Shown: positions 8,415-15,271 of the stretch, one piece after another | How positions within the stretch are numbered: the first letter of the stretch is position 1 | Layout of the letters: every line of letters starts with the position of its first letter | Assembly: GCA_023230455.1 (NCBI GenBank) | Contig: JALNXH010000026.1 | Span: 1 to 42,274 of the forward strand | Length of the DNA: 42,274 bases | Reading direction: 5' to 3' | DNA from: Rhodocyclaceae bacterium | Lineage (GTDB): Bacteria; Pseudomonadota; Gammaproteobacteria; Burkholderiales; Rhodocyclaceae | The notes under the pieces: generated by a model | What the model was told of the DNA's origin: nothing | What the model saw: only the letters and a program-made list of their open reading frames with translations | Databases searched by the model: none | Program-made: the position numbers and the translations under genes

Positions 8415-9020
8415 ATGACTGAGCTTGTATTAAAAGGGGCACCCGTAGCCGGTGCCTCAGGTAAGGCGGGCGCTTCTGCGCCCGGCATCCTGACCTTCAT
8501 CATTGCCGACGTGGCCGTCTTTGGTGTGTTGTTCCTGGCGTTCATGCTTGAGCGGTCAGGCCAGCTAGCCCTCTTCGACAGCTCTTCCTCTGCCCTTGAT
8601 GTCCAGTTGGGCTTGCTCAATACGCTCATTCTCATGACGAGCGGATTGTTTGTGGTGCTTGCGGTCCATGCGGCACGCCAGGGCCAATCAGTTGCCACCC
8701 GACGCTGGCTGCTGGCTTCGTTCGTCGTCGGCGCAGGCTTTGGCATCAACAAGGCGATCGAATACAGCGACAAGCTGACGCATGGCATCACCATGCTCAG
8801 CAACGACTTCTTCATGTTTTATTACGTACTGACCGGCGTGCACTTCGTGCACTTCGTTGCGGGCATGATCGTGCTGGCCGTACTGTGGTTCCGGGCGGGC
8901 CGCGAGGAGGTGAATGGCCCACTGTTCGGCTGGATCGAATCCGGCGGTTTGTACTGGCATATGGTCGATCTGCTCTGGATCGTCATTTTCCCTATGCTTT
9001 ATCTATTGGGGCCGCGATGA
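8415..9020 (+). CDS. NorE-like / cytochrome c oxidase subunit III family protein
   Basis: 201 aa with five membrane helices. It belongs to the heme-copper oxidase subunit III superfamily, in the short NorE-like branch. Evidence is ILTFIIADVAVFGVLFLAFM in helix 1, the histidine-containing FMFYYVLTGVHFVHFVAGM in the fourth helix, and the classic C-terminal SGGLYWHMVDLLWIVIFPMLYLLG. Subunit III proteins do not carry the redox centre. In nitric oxide reductase operons NorE supports activity of NorCB. The stop overlaps the start of the next gene (ATGA at 9017), a coupling typical of norEF. No subunit I/NorB or cytochrome c subunit lies in the window. Confidence 0.82.
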   Translation: MTELVLKGAPVAGASGKAGASAPGILTFIIADVAVFGVLFLAFMLERSGQLALFDSSSSALDVQLGLLNTLILMTSGLFVVLAVHAARQGQSVATRRWLLASFVVGAGFGINKAIEYSDKLTHGITMLSNDFFMFYYVLTGVHFVHFVAGMIVLAVLWFRAGREEVNGPLFGWIESGGLYWHMVDLLWIVIFPMLYLLGPR

Positions 9021-9295
9021 ATCACGTATCTCCCAGGCAGGCGGTCGGCGTCTGGCTGTTTCTCGTTACCGCCACGCTGTGCAGCGGTTGGCTGGCCGAA
9101 CACCATGGGTTCGCCGGTCGCTGGACGGCCGTGGCGGTCATGTTCGTCGCCGCGCTGAAGGGCCGCGCGGTGATCCTGTATTTCATGGAATTGAAGGTCG
9201 CGCCGCGCGCGTGGCGCATAGCTTTCGAGGTCTGGATGTGGCTGTGCGCCGGACTGATCGTCGCGCTATGGGCGTCGAGCAGTGGAGTGGCTTGA
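9017..9295 (+). CDS. NorF-like / prokaryotic cytochrome c oxidase subunit IV family protein
   Basis: 92 aa with three membrane helices. The central motif FVAALKGRAVILYFMEL followed by KVAPRAWRIAFEVW matches the small subunit IV/NorF family (typically K-x-R-x(3)-L-x-F-M-E-L then a charged turn). The ATG at 9017 overlaps the NorE-like stop by 4 bases. It is the last gene before the terminator at 9356. Function is probably accessory to a heme-copper nitric oxide reductase or oxidase encoded elsewhere; this is inference from family and context. Confidence 0.75.
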   Translation: MNHVSPRQAVGVWLFLVTATLCSGWLAEHHGFAGRWTAVAVMFVAALKGRAVILYFMELKVAPRAWRIAFEVWMWLCAGLIVALWASSSGVA

Positions 9296-9355
9296 CGCTG
9301 GAAAGGCCCCCATTTAGGGCGCCCCAGGGAACGGCAACCGCTTGAGGTACCTCCC

Positions 9356-9385
9356 AAACCCGCGGCCCATTCCGCGGGTTTTTTT
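9356..9385 (+). terminator. Rho-independent terminator after the NorE/NorF-like operon
   Basis: A perfect 10-bp stem, AAACCCGCGG and CCGCGGGTTT, with loop CCCATT (9366-9371), is followed by a seven-T run (9379-9385). It lies 60 bases after the last gene of the + unit and 38 bases before the end of the convergent molybdopterin gene. The short A-run on the left could let it work weakly in the other direction too. Confidence 0.9.
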
Positions 9386-9423
9386 GCAGAGGTTAAGCCG
9401 GGCCGAGGCCGCATCGGCGCTGC

Positions 9424-10131
9424 CTATTTTCCCTTGCGCGCGAGATGCGCCTGTAGCGCCTTGCGCATTTTGTTGCGCGCCGATGGCTGTAGCGCGCGAT
9501 AAAGAATGCGGATCAGCCACATCGGCAAGAAGCGCGCGCGCTCTTCGTAGGCGACCCGCCCGCGCGGGTGGTCCATCAGGTCCGGGTAGGGGAAAGGGAA
9601 ACGGTAGTTGCCGCGACTGCGGCGGAATTCGATGCTGCCGATGTGCTTGGCGTTCTTGTAGCCGTAGTGCGCCGGAGCCACCAGGCGCAACGGTGCGCCG
9701 TGCTCGAGGCCCAGTCCGTGGCCCTCGACGCCATCGGCTAGCAGGACGTCTTGTTCCATGAGATCGGCCAATTGCATGCTGACGGCGTAACCGTCCTGGC
9801 CGCGGAGCACCACGAAGTCGGCGCCCTCCTGTGGCTTGGCCCGTGGCAGCACCACTTGCTGGTAGAAGTCGGAGAAGCGCACGCCGCTCCAACGCACGTC
9901 GCGCACCGACCATGTGGTGACACAGTGGAAATCCGTCACCTGCTCGACGCGCGGCAGCGCCGCCAGGTCTTCCCTGCCGATCGTGAGCGATTGCGCAACG
10001 TCGCCGCCGATGGTGAATTCAACCAAGTCCGGATTTGCAGGGAAGCGCTTGGCAAATAAGCCGAGGCCGAAGCGGTCGAATGACGGATATTCCCGTTGTC
10101 CCGGGGGCAGGGGTTTTTTCGCTGTATTCAT
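9424..10131 (-). CDS. Molybdopterin-dependent oxidoreductase (sulfite-oxidase fold), cytoplasmic
   Basis: 235 aa consisting of essentially one oxidoreductase molybdopterin-binding domain (the COG2041/YedY-like fold). The Moco-ligand cysteine is in DFHCVTTWSV (C70), followed by WSGVRF. The C-terminal half has GAPLRLVAPAHYGYKNAKHIGSIEF, the conserved Arg/Lys cofactor-contact block. No Tat or Sec signal peptide is present, and no heme or membrane partner (MsrQ) is adjacent, so it differs from periplasmic MsrP. The C-terminal ~40 residues are basic. The substrate is unknown. It is transcribed toward the terminator at 9356, with a CBS-gene remnant just upstream. Confidence 0.85.
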   Translation of the reverse strand: MNTAKKPLPPGQREYPSFDRFGLGLFAKRFPANPDLVEFTIGGDVAQSLTIGREDLAALPRVEQVTDFHCVTTWSVRDVRWSGVRFSDFYQQVVLPRAKPQEGADFVVLRGQDGYAVSMQLADLMEQDVLLADGVEGHGLGLEHGAPLRLVAPAHYGYKNAKHIGSIEFRRSRGNYRFPFPYPDLMDHPRGRVAYEERARFLPMWLIRILYRALQPSARNKMRKALQAHLARKGK

Positions 10132-10146
10132 CGAGGATTCTCCTGG

Positions 10147-10317
10147 CTAAGCTGTTGCAAGTGCGATGTTTTTGTAGGGTGCGGCAATGATATCGGATTG
10201 GGTGGCGATGCCGAGCAGGCATTTGAAGCAGTTCACCACCGGCAGCGCCTTGACCTTGTGTGCGCGTGTGTGTGCAATTGCTTCCAGGCGTATTCCAGCT
10301 CGATGCCAGCCCGGGCG
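10147..10317 (-). pseudogene. Remnant of a CBS-domain gene
   Basis: On the minus strand an open stretch of 56 codons ends at a TAG (10147-10149) and reads ...LEAIAHTRAHKVKALPVVN, then CLLGIATQSDIIA near its end. That is the typical second half of a CBS domain (hKVKaLPVVd...LvGIvTqsDii). It is bounded upstream by an in-frame stop at 10318-10320 and has no start codon, so only the 3' end of a gene survives. HPP-type membrane proteins and IMPDH-like regulators end this way; the parent family cannot be named from this piece. It lies between the molybdopterin gene and the GNAT start. Confidence 0.5.
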
Positions 10318-10322
10318 CTATC

Positions 10323-10850
10323 ATGGGCGCCGCCGAGCACCCCACCCCGCATGGAAATACAACCACCGTGAGCGCAGACATCCTTCCCCTCGACCTCGAC
10401 AACCCGGGCCATGGCGCCGGCCTGCTGCAACTGCTCGATCATTACGCCCACGACCCGATGGGCGGCGGGCAGGGGCTGACGGCTGCTGTGAAGACAACGC
10501 TGGTCGAGCGTCTGCGCGAGATTCCGCATTTCTATGCCGCATTGGCTTTTGCCGATGATCGCGCGGTGGGGCTGATCGACGGTTTCTTCGGTTTTTCAAC
10601 CTTTGCGGCCGAACCGCTGCTCAATATCCACGACTTGGTCGTCCACGCGGACTATCGCGGCCGGGGAATCGGTCGCGCTCTGCTCGCCCATGTCGAAGCG
10701 GTGGCGACGGAAACCGGCTGCTGCAAGCTCACCCTCGAAGTCCTGTCGCACAACGCCGCTGCGCTGGCGACGTACGAGCGTGCCGGCTTTCGTCCCTACC
10801 AACTCGACCCGCAGGCCGGGCAGGCCCTCTTCCTACAGAAGAAGCTCTGA
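10323..10850 (+). CDS. GNAT family N-acetyltransferase
   Basis: 175 aa from the ATG at 10323. The acetyl-CoA binding motif A is VVHADYRGRGIGRALLAHVEAVA, followed by the usual motif B NAAALATYERAGF near the C-terminus. The length is normal for a single GNAT domain. The substrate is unknown. The fold core begins at about ILPLDLDNPGHGAG, so the first ~15 residues are dispensable and a GTG at 10368 is an alternative start. There is no clear ribosome binding site for either. The gene is flanked by the CBS remnant upstream and by the convergent kinase gene, whose stop is 18 bases beyond. Confidence 0.85.
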   Translation: MGAAEHPTPHGNTTTVSADILPLDLDNPGHGAGLLQLLDHYAHDPMGGGQGLTAAVKTTLVERLREIPHFYAALAFADDRAVGLIDGFFGFSTFAAEPLLNIHDLVVHADYRGRGIGRALLAHVEAVATETGCCKLTLEVLSHNAAALATYERAGFRPYQLDPQAGQALFLQKKL

Positions 10851-10868
10851 ATTCGGCCTGTTGCCGGG

Positions 10869-12167
10869 TCAGACGGCGGCGAGGCGGGAATTGGCGAGGC
10901 TCAATCGGGCACTGAGGACTTCGAGGAAGCCCTGGTAGAAATGCACCCGGCAGGCGTCCGAAGCGTGGTGCAACGCATCGCCTCGGATCGTGATGACGCG
11001 CGACTGGGTCTGGGTGATGACGTCGGCGCCGCGAAGGCGTGCGGCACGGCCGATGATCGCCATTTCTCCGAAGCACTCGCCCGGTGCCAGCACGTTCAGC
11101 GTATGGCCGCGTTTGACGACCCGCGCCTCGCCGGCGGTGAGGAAGCAGAAAAAGTCGCCGGTCTCGCCGTCGCGCATCAGCACCGTATTGGGGGCTACAT
11201 CGTCCCAGCGCGAGAAGCGCACCACCTCCCAGATTTCGACATCGGTGAAGTCGCGGAAGAAGGGTAGTGCGCGCAGGGTTTCGAATTTCGCACTGTCCGG
11301 CAACTCTTGCGATTGCGCCGAAAGCTGCTTGTTGCGGAACGACTGGGCCAGGTCGTGGGAAAACTCGTCCCAGTTGGTGTAACGCGCTTCGCGCTGCTTC
11401 TGCATCGCCCGGGCGACGATGGTGTCGAGTGCGGGCGGGATGTCGCTGCGGAAGGTGGACGGAGGTGGCGGATCAAAATTGCTGATCTGGTAAATCATGC
11501 CGTAATTGCTCGTCGCCTGGAAAGGCAGGCGGCCGGTGAGCAACTGGTACATCACCACGCCGAGGGAAAAGATGTCGCTCTGGTGGTTGAGCGATTGTTC
11601 CTGCACCTGTTCCGGCGACATGTAGGCCGGCGAGCCGACGCCCGTCACCTGGGTGCGGGTCTGGTCGGAATCGGCAAGCAGGGCGGCGCCGAAATCGGAG
11701 ATTTTGATGTCGCCACTCTTGTCGGCCTTGGCGAGCAGGATGTTGGCCGGCTTGATGTCGCGATGGGTGATACCGAGGCGGTGGGCATAGTCGAGCGCGC
11801 GGGTGCACTTGAAGATCACTTCCACCAGCCGCTCCAGTGGCAGCAGTCGGTCCGTTGCGGCGAACTGCTCCAAGGTGCCGCCGGCGACATACTCCATGAC
11901 GATGTAGCTCTCCTCCTCGCCGACCACCGCGTCGTAAATCTGCACGATGTGCGGATGGTTCAGCTTGCCGGCCAGCGAGGCTTCGTTGACCAGCAGATGG
12001 CGGTAGAGCCGGCCCTTGTCGCGGTCGTGCAGCACTTCGGGCAGGATCAGCTTGACCGCCACGTCGCGCTGAGCGAAGGGGTCGTAGCCGAGATAGACCG
12101 TCGAGGTGGCGCCACGGCCGAGTTCCTCGCGGATCTCGTATTTGCCGATCCTGGTTATGTTCGACAA
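10869..12167 (-). CDS. Serine/threonine protein kinase fused to a cyclic-nucleotide-binding-like domain
   Basis: 432 aa. Residues ~8-275 form a complete Hanks-type kinase: glycine loop GRGATSTVY (18-25), VAVK lysine K39, helix-C glutamate E62, HRDIKPANIL (135-144), DFG (158-160), and SPE in place of APE. Residues ~300-395 form a cNMP-binding-type beta-roll (FFRDFTDVEIWEVVRF, then ECFGEMAIIG). In its phosphate cassette the usual P-R-[ST]-A is replaced by LRGADV with a two-residue insertion, so ligand binding is uncertain. There is no membrane helix or PASTA repeat, so it is cytoplasmic. It starts 11 bases after argH on the same strand and is probably cotranscribed. Substrates are unknown. Confidence 0.9.
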   Translation of the reverse strand: MSNITRIGKYEIREELGRGATSTVYLGYDPFAQRDVAVKLILPEVLHDRDKGRLYRHLLVNEASLAGKLNHPHIVQIYDAVVGEEESYIVMEYVAGGTLEQFAATDRLLPLERLVEVIFKCTRALDYAHRLGITHRDIKPANILLAKADKSGDIKISDFGAALLADSDQTRTQVTGVGSPAYMSPEQVQEQSLNHQSDIFSLGVVMYQLLTGRLPFQATSNYGMIYQISNFDPPPPSTFRSDIPPALDTIVARAMQKQREARYTNWDEFSHDLAQSFRNKQLSAQSQELPDSAKFETLRALPFFRDFTDVEIWEVVRFSRWDDVAPNTVLMRDGETGDFFCFLTAGEARVVKRGHTLNVLAPGECFGEMAIIGRAARLRGADVITQTQSRVITIRGDALHHASDACRVHFYQGFLEVLSARLSLANSRLAAV

Positions 12168-12178
12168 GGGCGTCCCGT

Positions 12179-13576
12179 TCAGAGTGCGGCGCGGATGCGG
12201 GCGATGGCCGCTTTCACCTGGGCCGGTGCGGTGCCGCCGATATGGTCGCGGGCGGCGAGCGAACCGGCCACGGTCAGCACGCCGAACACGTCGTCGTCGA
12301 TCAGCGGCGAGAACACCTGTAACTCGGTCAGCGTGAATTCGGGGAGATCGCAGCCGCGTTTCTCGGCGGCGCGCACCGCCTGGGCGACCGCCTCGTGGGC
12401 GTCGCGGAAGGGCAGGCCCTTTTTCACCAGATAGTCGGCAAGGTCGGTGGCGGTGGCGTAGCCCTGCTTCAGTGCGGCGGCCATCGCCTCCGGCTTGACG
12501 CGGATGCCCGTGGCCATATCGGCGAAGATGCGCAGCGTGTCGATCAGCGTGTCCGCCGTGTCGAAAATCGGTTCCTTGTCTTCCTGATTGTCCTTGTTGT
12601 AGGCCAGCGGCTGGCCTTTCATCAAGGTCAGCAGGCCCATCAGGTGGCCGAACACGCGGCCGCTCTTGCCGCGGGCCAGCTCCGGCACGTCGGGATTCTT
12701 CTTTTGCGGCATGATCGACGAGCCGGTGCAGAAACGGTCGGCAATGTCGATGAAGCCGACACGCGGGCTCATCCAGAGGATCAGTTCCTCGGAGAAGCGC
12801 GAGACATGCACCATGATCAGCGAGGCGACGGAAGCGAACTCGATGGCGAAGTCGCGGTCGGACACCGCATCCAGCGAGTTTTCGCAGACGCCGTCGAAAC
12901 CCAGTTCCCGGGCGACGAATTCGCGGTCGATGGGGAAAGTGGTGCCGGCCAGCGCCGCGGCGCCGAGCGGCAGGCGGTTCATGCGGGCGCGGCAGTCGCG
13001 TACCCGGCTGCGGTCGCGACCGGCCATCTCGACGTAGGCCAGCAGGTGATGGCCGAAGGTCACTGGTTGCGCCACCTGTAGATGCGTAAAGCCGGGCAGC
13101 GGGGTTTCGGCGTGCTGCTCGGCGAGCACCAGCAACGCCCGCATATAGTCGGCGAGCAGTCCGTCCAGCGTATCCAGCGTGTCGCGCAGCCAGAGGCGGA
13201 TGTCGGTCGCCACCTGATCGTTGCGCGAGCGGCCGGTATGCAGGCGCTTGCCGGCATCGCCGACCAGCGCGGTGAGGCGCTTTTCGATATTGAGATGGAC
13301 GTCTTCGTCGTCGAGGTTCCAGTTGAATTCGCCGCGTTCGATTTCACCTTGGATCTGCGCCATGCCGCGCTCGATGGCGGCGAGGTCGGCGGCGGAGATG
13401 ATGGCTTGCTTCGCCAGCATCCGGGCATGGGCGAGCGAGCCGCGGATATCCTGCAAGGCCATGCGCCGGTCGAAGAACACCGAGGCGGTGTAGCGTTTCA
13501 CCAGCTCGGTGACGGGTTCGGAAAACCTTCCCGACCAGGCCTTGCCGGCATCTGCGCCGGCCGCGTGTTCTGTCAT
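12179..13576 (-). CDS. argH: Argininosuccinate lyase
   Basis: 465 aa, the normal length. It cleaves argininosuccinate to arginine and fumarate, the last arginine-synthesis step. The fumarase/ASL superfamily signature GSSIMPQKKNPDVPELARGK is intact and contains the catalytic serine. Also present are the N-terminal WSGRFSEPVTELVKRYTASV, HTGRSRNDQVATD, and TPLPGFTHLQVAQPVTFGHH with the catalytic histidine region. It is divergent from the algZ-like kinase gene with only 34 bases between start codons, so their promoters must overlap or lie inside the genes. The kinase-cNMP gene follows after 11 bases. Confidence 0.97.
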   Translation of the reverse strand: MTEHAAGADAGKAWSGRFSEPVTELVKRYTASVFFDRRMALQDIRGSLAHARMLAKQAIISAADLAAIERGMAQIQGEIERGEFNWNLDDEDVHLNIEKRLTALVGDAGKRLHTGRSRNDQVATDIRLWLRDTLDTLDGLLADYMRALLVLAEQHAETPLPGFTHLQVAQPVTFGHHLLAYVEMAGRDRSRVRDCRARMNRLPLGAAALAGTTFPIDREFVARELGFDGVCENSLDAVSDRDFAIEFASVASLIMVHVSRFSEELILWMSPRVGFIDIADRFCTGSSIMPQKKNPDVPELARGKSGRVFGHLMGLLTLMKGQPLAYNKDNQEDKEPIFDTADTLIDTLRIFADMATGIRVKPEAMAAALKQGYATATDLADYLVKKGLPFRDAHEAVAQAVRAAEKRGCDLPEFTLTELQVFSPLIDDDVFGVLTVAGSLAARDHIGGTAPAQVKAAIARIRAAL

Positions 13577-13610
13577 AATCGAATCGCCGTTAAATCAATG
13601 AGATCGGCCA

Positions 13611-14474
13611 ATGGCCTTGAAAGACGAAAGTATACGGCAATTCACCGAAGCGCCTGCGACCCGGTTGTCCGGCCGATTTTCAGTTCTGACGCGGCTTCGC
13701 CGCCGGATCGAGCGATGGCCGCTGTTGCGCTTCGTTGCCGTGGTTGCTGCGACGACGCTGGTTTATTCGGCGGCAGTGCGCTTGGGTATACAGTTCGGAG
13801 CGGCGGCCTGGGCGTTGATCGCCAGCGCGCTCGCCGCCGCTGCCGCGATCGATTGGCGCGGGAAAGGCGAGCCGGAGGCTGCGGCGATGAACGAAGCGCG
13901 GCTGATGGCGTTGACCGCCCGCATCCGGCCGCATTTCCTCTACAACAGCCTGAATGCCATCCTCGGCACCATTCGCAACGATCCGCGCGCCGCCGAGACG
14001 GCGTTGGAGGAAATGGCCGAGTTGTTTCGCGCGTTGATGAACGACCCGCGGCAACTGACGCCCCTTTCCGACGAGATCGCGCTGTGCCGCAAATACCTGG
14101 CCTTGGAACGGCTGCGCTTGGGCGACCGGGTACAGGTGCAGTGGGACATCGACAACTGTCCGCCGGATGCGCTGGTGCCGCCGCTGATGCTCCAGCCGCT
14201 GCTGGAGAACGCGGTCTATCATGGGGTCGAACCGATGAGCCAGCCGGCGCCGATCGCCTTCCGCCTGATCGCCGCCGGCCGCATGCTGGTGATCGAACTG
14301 AGCAATGCCCATGAGGCGGGGAATACTCACGAGCGGGGCAATCGCATGGCCCTGGCCAACATCCGCGAGCGGCTGGAAATTTATTACGGCCTGGCGGCCT
14401 ACCTGAATGCAGAAATGCGCGACGGCCGATATACGGTAAGGATCGTCGTGCCTTACGAGAGTGCGGCCCGATGA
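13611..14474 (+). CDS. algZ: LytS/AlgZ-type sensor histidine kinase
   Basis: 287 aa. Two closely spaced membrane helices (~40-60 and 63-80) are followed by a His_kinase domain of the LytS/YehU class. The phospho-accepting histidine is H108 in RIRPHFLYNSLNAI, and the ATPase N-box is LQPLLENAVYHGVEPM. The G-box is GNRMALANIRERLEIYYG. It is shorter than Pseudomonas AlgZ/FimS (~350 aa) because it has fewer membrane helices. The partner response regulator follows immediately. In gammaproteobacteria the AlgZR pair controls alginate and twitching genes; the regulon here is unknown. The stop (14474) lies 34 bases before the preferred algR start. Confidence 0.88.
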   Translation: MALKDESIRQFTEAPATRLSGRFSVLTRLRRRIERWPLLRFVAVVAATTLVYSAAVRLGIQFGAAAWALIASALAAAAAIDWRGKGEPEAAAMNEARLMALTARIRPHFLYNSLNAILGTIRNDPRAAETALEEMAELFRALMNDPRQLTPLSDEIALCRKYLALERLRLGDRVQVQWDIDNCPPDALVPPLMLQPLLENAVYHGVEPMSQPAPIAFRLIAAGRMLVIELSNAHEAGNTHERGNRMALANIRERLEIYYGLAAYLNAEMRDGRYTVRIVVPYESAAR

Positions 14475-14508
14475 TTCGCATACCATTGCGGCAATTTTTT
14501 CGTTTGCC

Positions 14509-15267
14509 ATGACCCCCCTGCGCATTCTCCTGGTCGACGACGAAAAACCCGCCCGCGTTCGGCTGCGTCAGTTGCTCGACGACTTGGCTGCGCGCCTTGC
14601 CACCCGCGTGGTCGATGAAGCGGCCGACGGTGTAGAAGCGCTGGAAAAACTGGCGGAACGGATGGTCGATGTGGTGCTGGTGGATATCCGCATGCCGCGC
14701 CTGGACGGTCTGCAACTGGCGCTGCACATCGCACGCTTGCCGCAGCCGCCGGCGGTGATTTTTGTCACCGCTTACGACAAATATGCTGTCCAGGCGTTCG
14801 AGCTGGCCGCCGTCGACTACCTGCTCAAACCCGTGCGCGCCGAGCGCCTGGAAGAGGCCCTGCGCAAGATCCGCCGCGGTTTCTCTGATGTGTCGCTGCA
14901 CTCCCTGGCGCCGCAAGGGCGTCTGCAACTGCGATGCAGCGAACGCGGTCGGGTATCGATGATCCCGCTTGACGAGGTGCTCTACTTCAAGGCCGAACTC
15001 AAGTACGTCACCGTGCGCACCGCGCGCGGCGAGCACTTGCTCGAAGAATCGCTGACCCAGCTCGAAAGCGAATTCGGCGCCCGCTTTCTGCGCGTACATC
15101 GGAATTGCCTGGTGGCGCGCAACGCCATCGCCGGTTACGAACGCGGCACGCCCAAAGAAGGCGAGACGGAGGCGCAATGGCTACTGCTGTTGCAGGGCTC
15201 GACGGAAAAAATTCCGGTAAGTCGGCGACAATGGGCGCAGGTCAAAGCGGCAATCAAGGGGGAGTAA
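14509..15267 (+). CDS. algR: LytTR-family response regulator (AlgR-like)
   Basis: 252 aa. The receiver domain (residues ~4-120) has the acidic pair D10/D11, the phospho-acceptor D59 in VVLVDIRMPRLDG, the T in VTAYD, and the K of LLKP. The LytTR DNA-binding domain (~148-250) has LDEVLYFKAELKYVTVRT and RFLRVHRNCLVARNAI. The ATG at 14509 gives the AlgR-like length. A GTG at 14461 would overlap the kinase gene and add 16 non-conserved residues. It forms a two-component pair with the preceding gene. LytTR regulators bind pairs of direct repeats; targets cannot be seen here. Confidence 0.9.
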   Translation: MTPLRILLVDDEKPARVRLRQLLDDLAARLATRVVDEAADGVEALEKLAERMVDVVLVDIRMPRLDGLQLALHIARLPQPPAVIFVTAYDKYAVQAFELAAVDYLLKPVRAERLEEALRKIRRGFSDVSLHSLAPQGRLQLRCSERGRVSMIPLDEVLYFKAELKYVTVRTARGEHLLEESLTQLESEFGARFLRVHRNCLVARNAIAGYERGTPKEGETEAQWLLLLQGSTEKIPVSRRQWAQVKAAIKGE

Positions 15268-15271
15268 CGGG

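Noticed and set aside
10256..10280. Short GT/GC-alternating tract (tgtgtgcgcgtgtgtgtgc)
   Set aside because: Simple sequence of under 25 bases inside the CBS-gene remnant; no sign of a repeat array or functional element.
14461..14508. Upstream GTG start for the AlgR-like regulator
   Set aside because: It would overlap the kinase gene and add residues before the receiver fold; the ATG at 14509 gives the family length.
13642..15177. 511-codon open frame on - opposite the AlgZ/AlgR genes
   Set aside because: The plus-strand kinase and regulator have all catalytic motifs; the antisense product has none.
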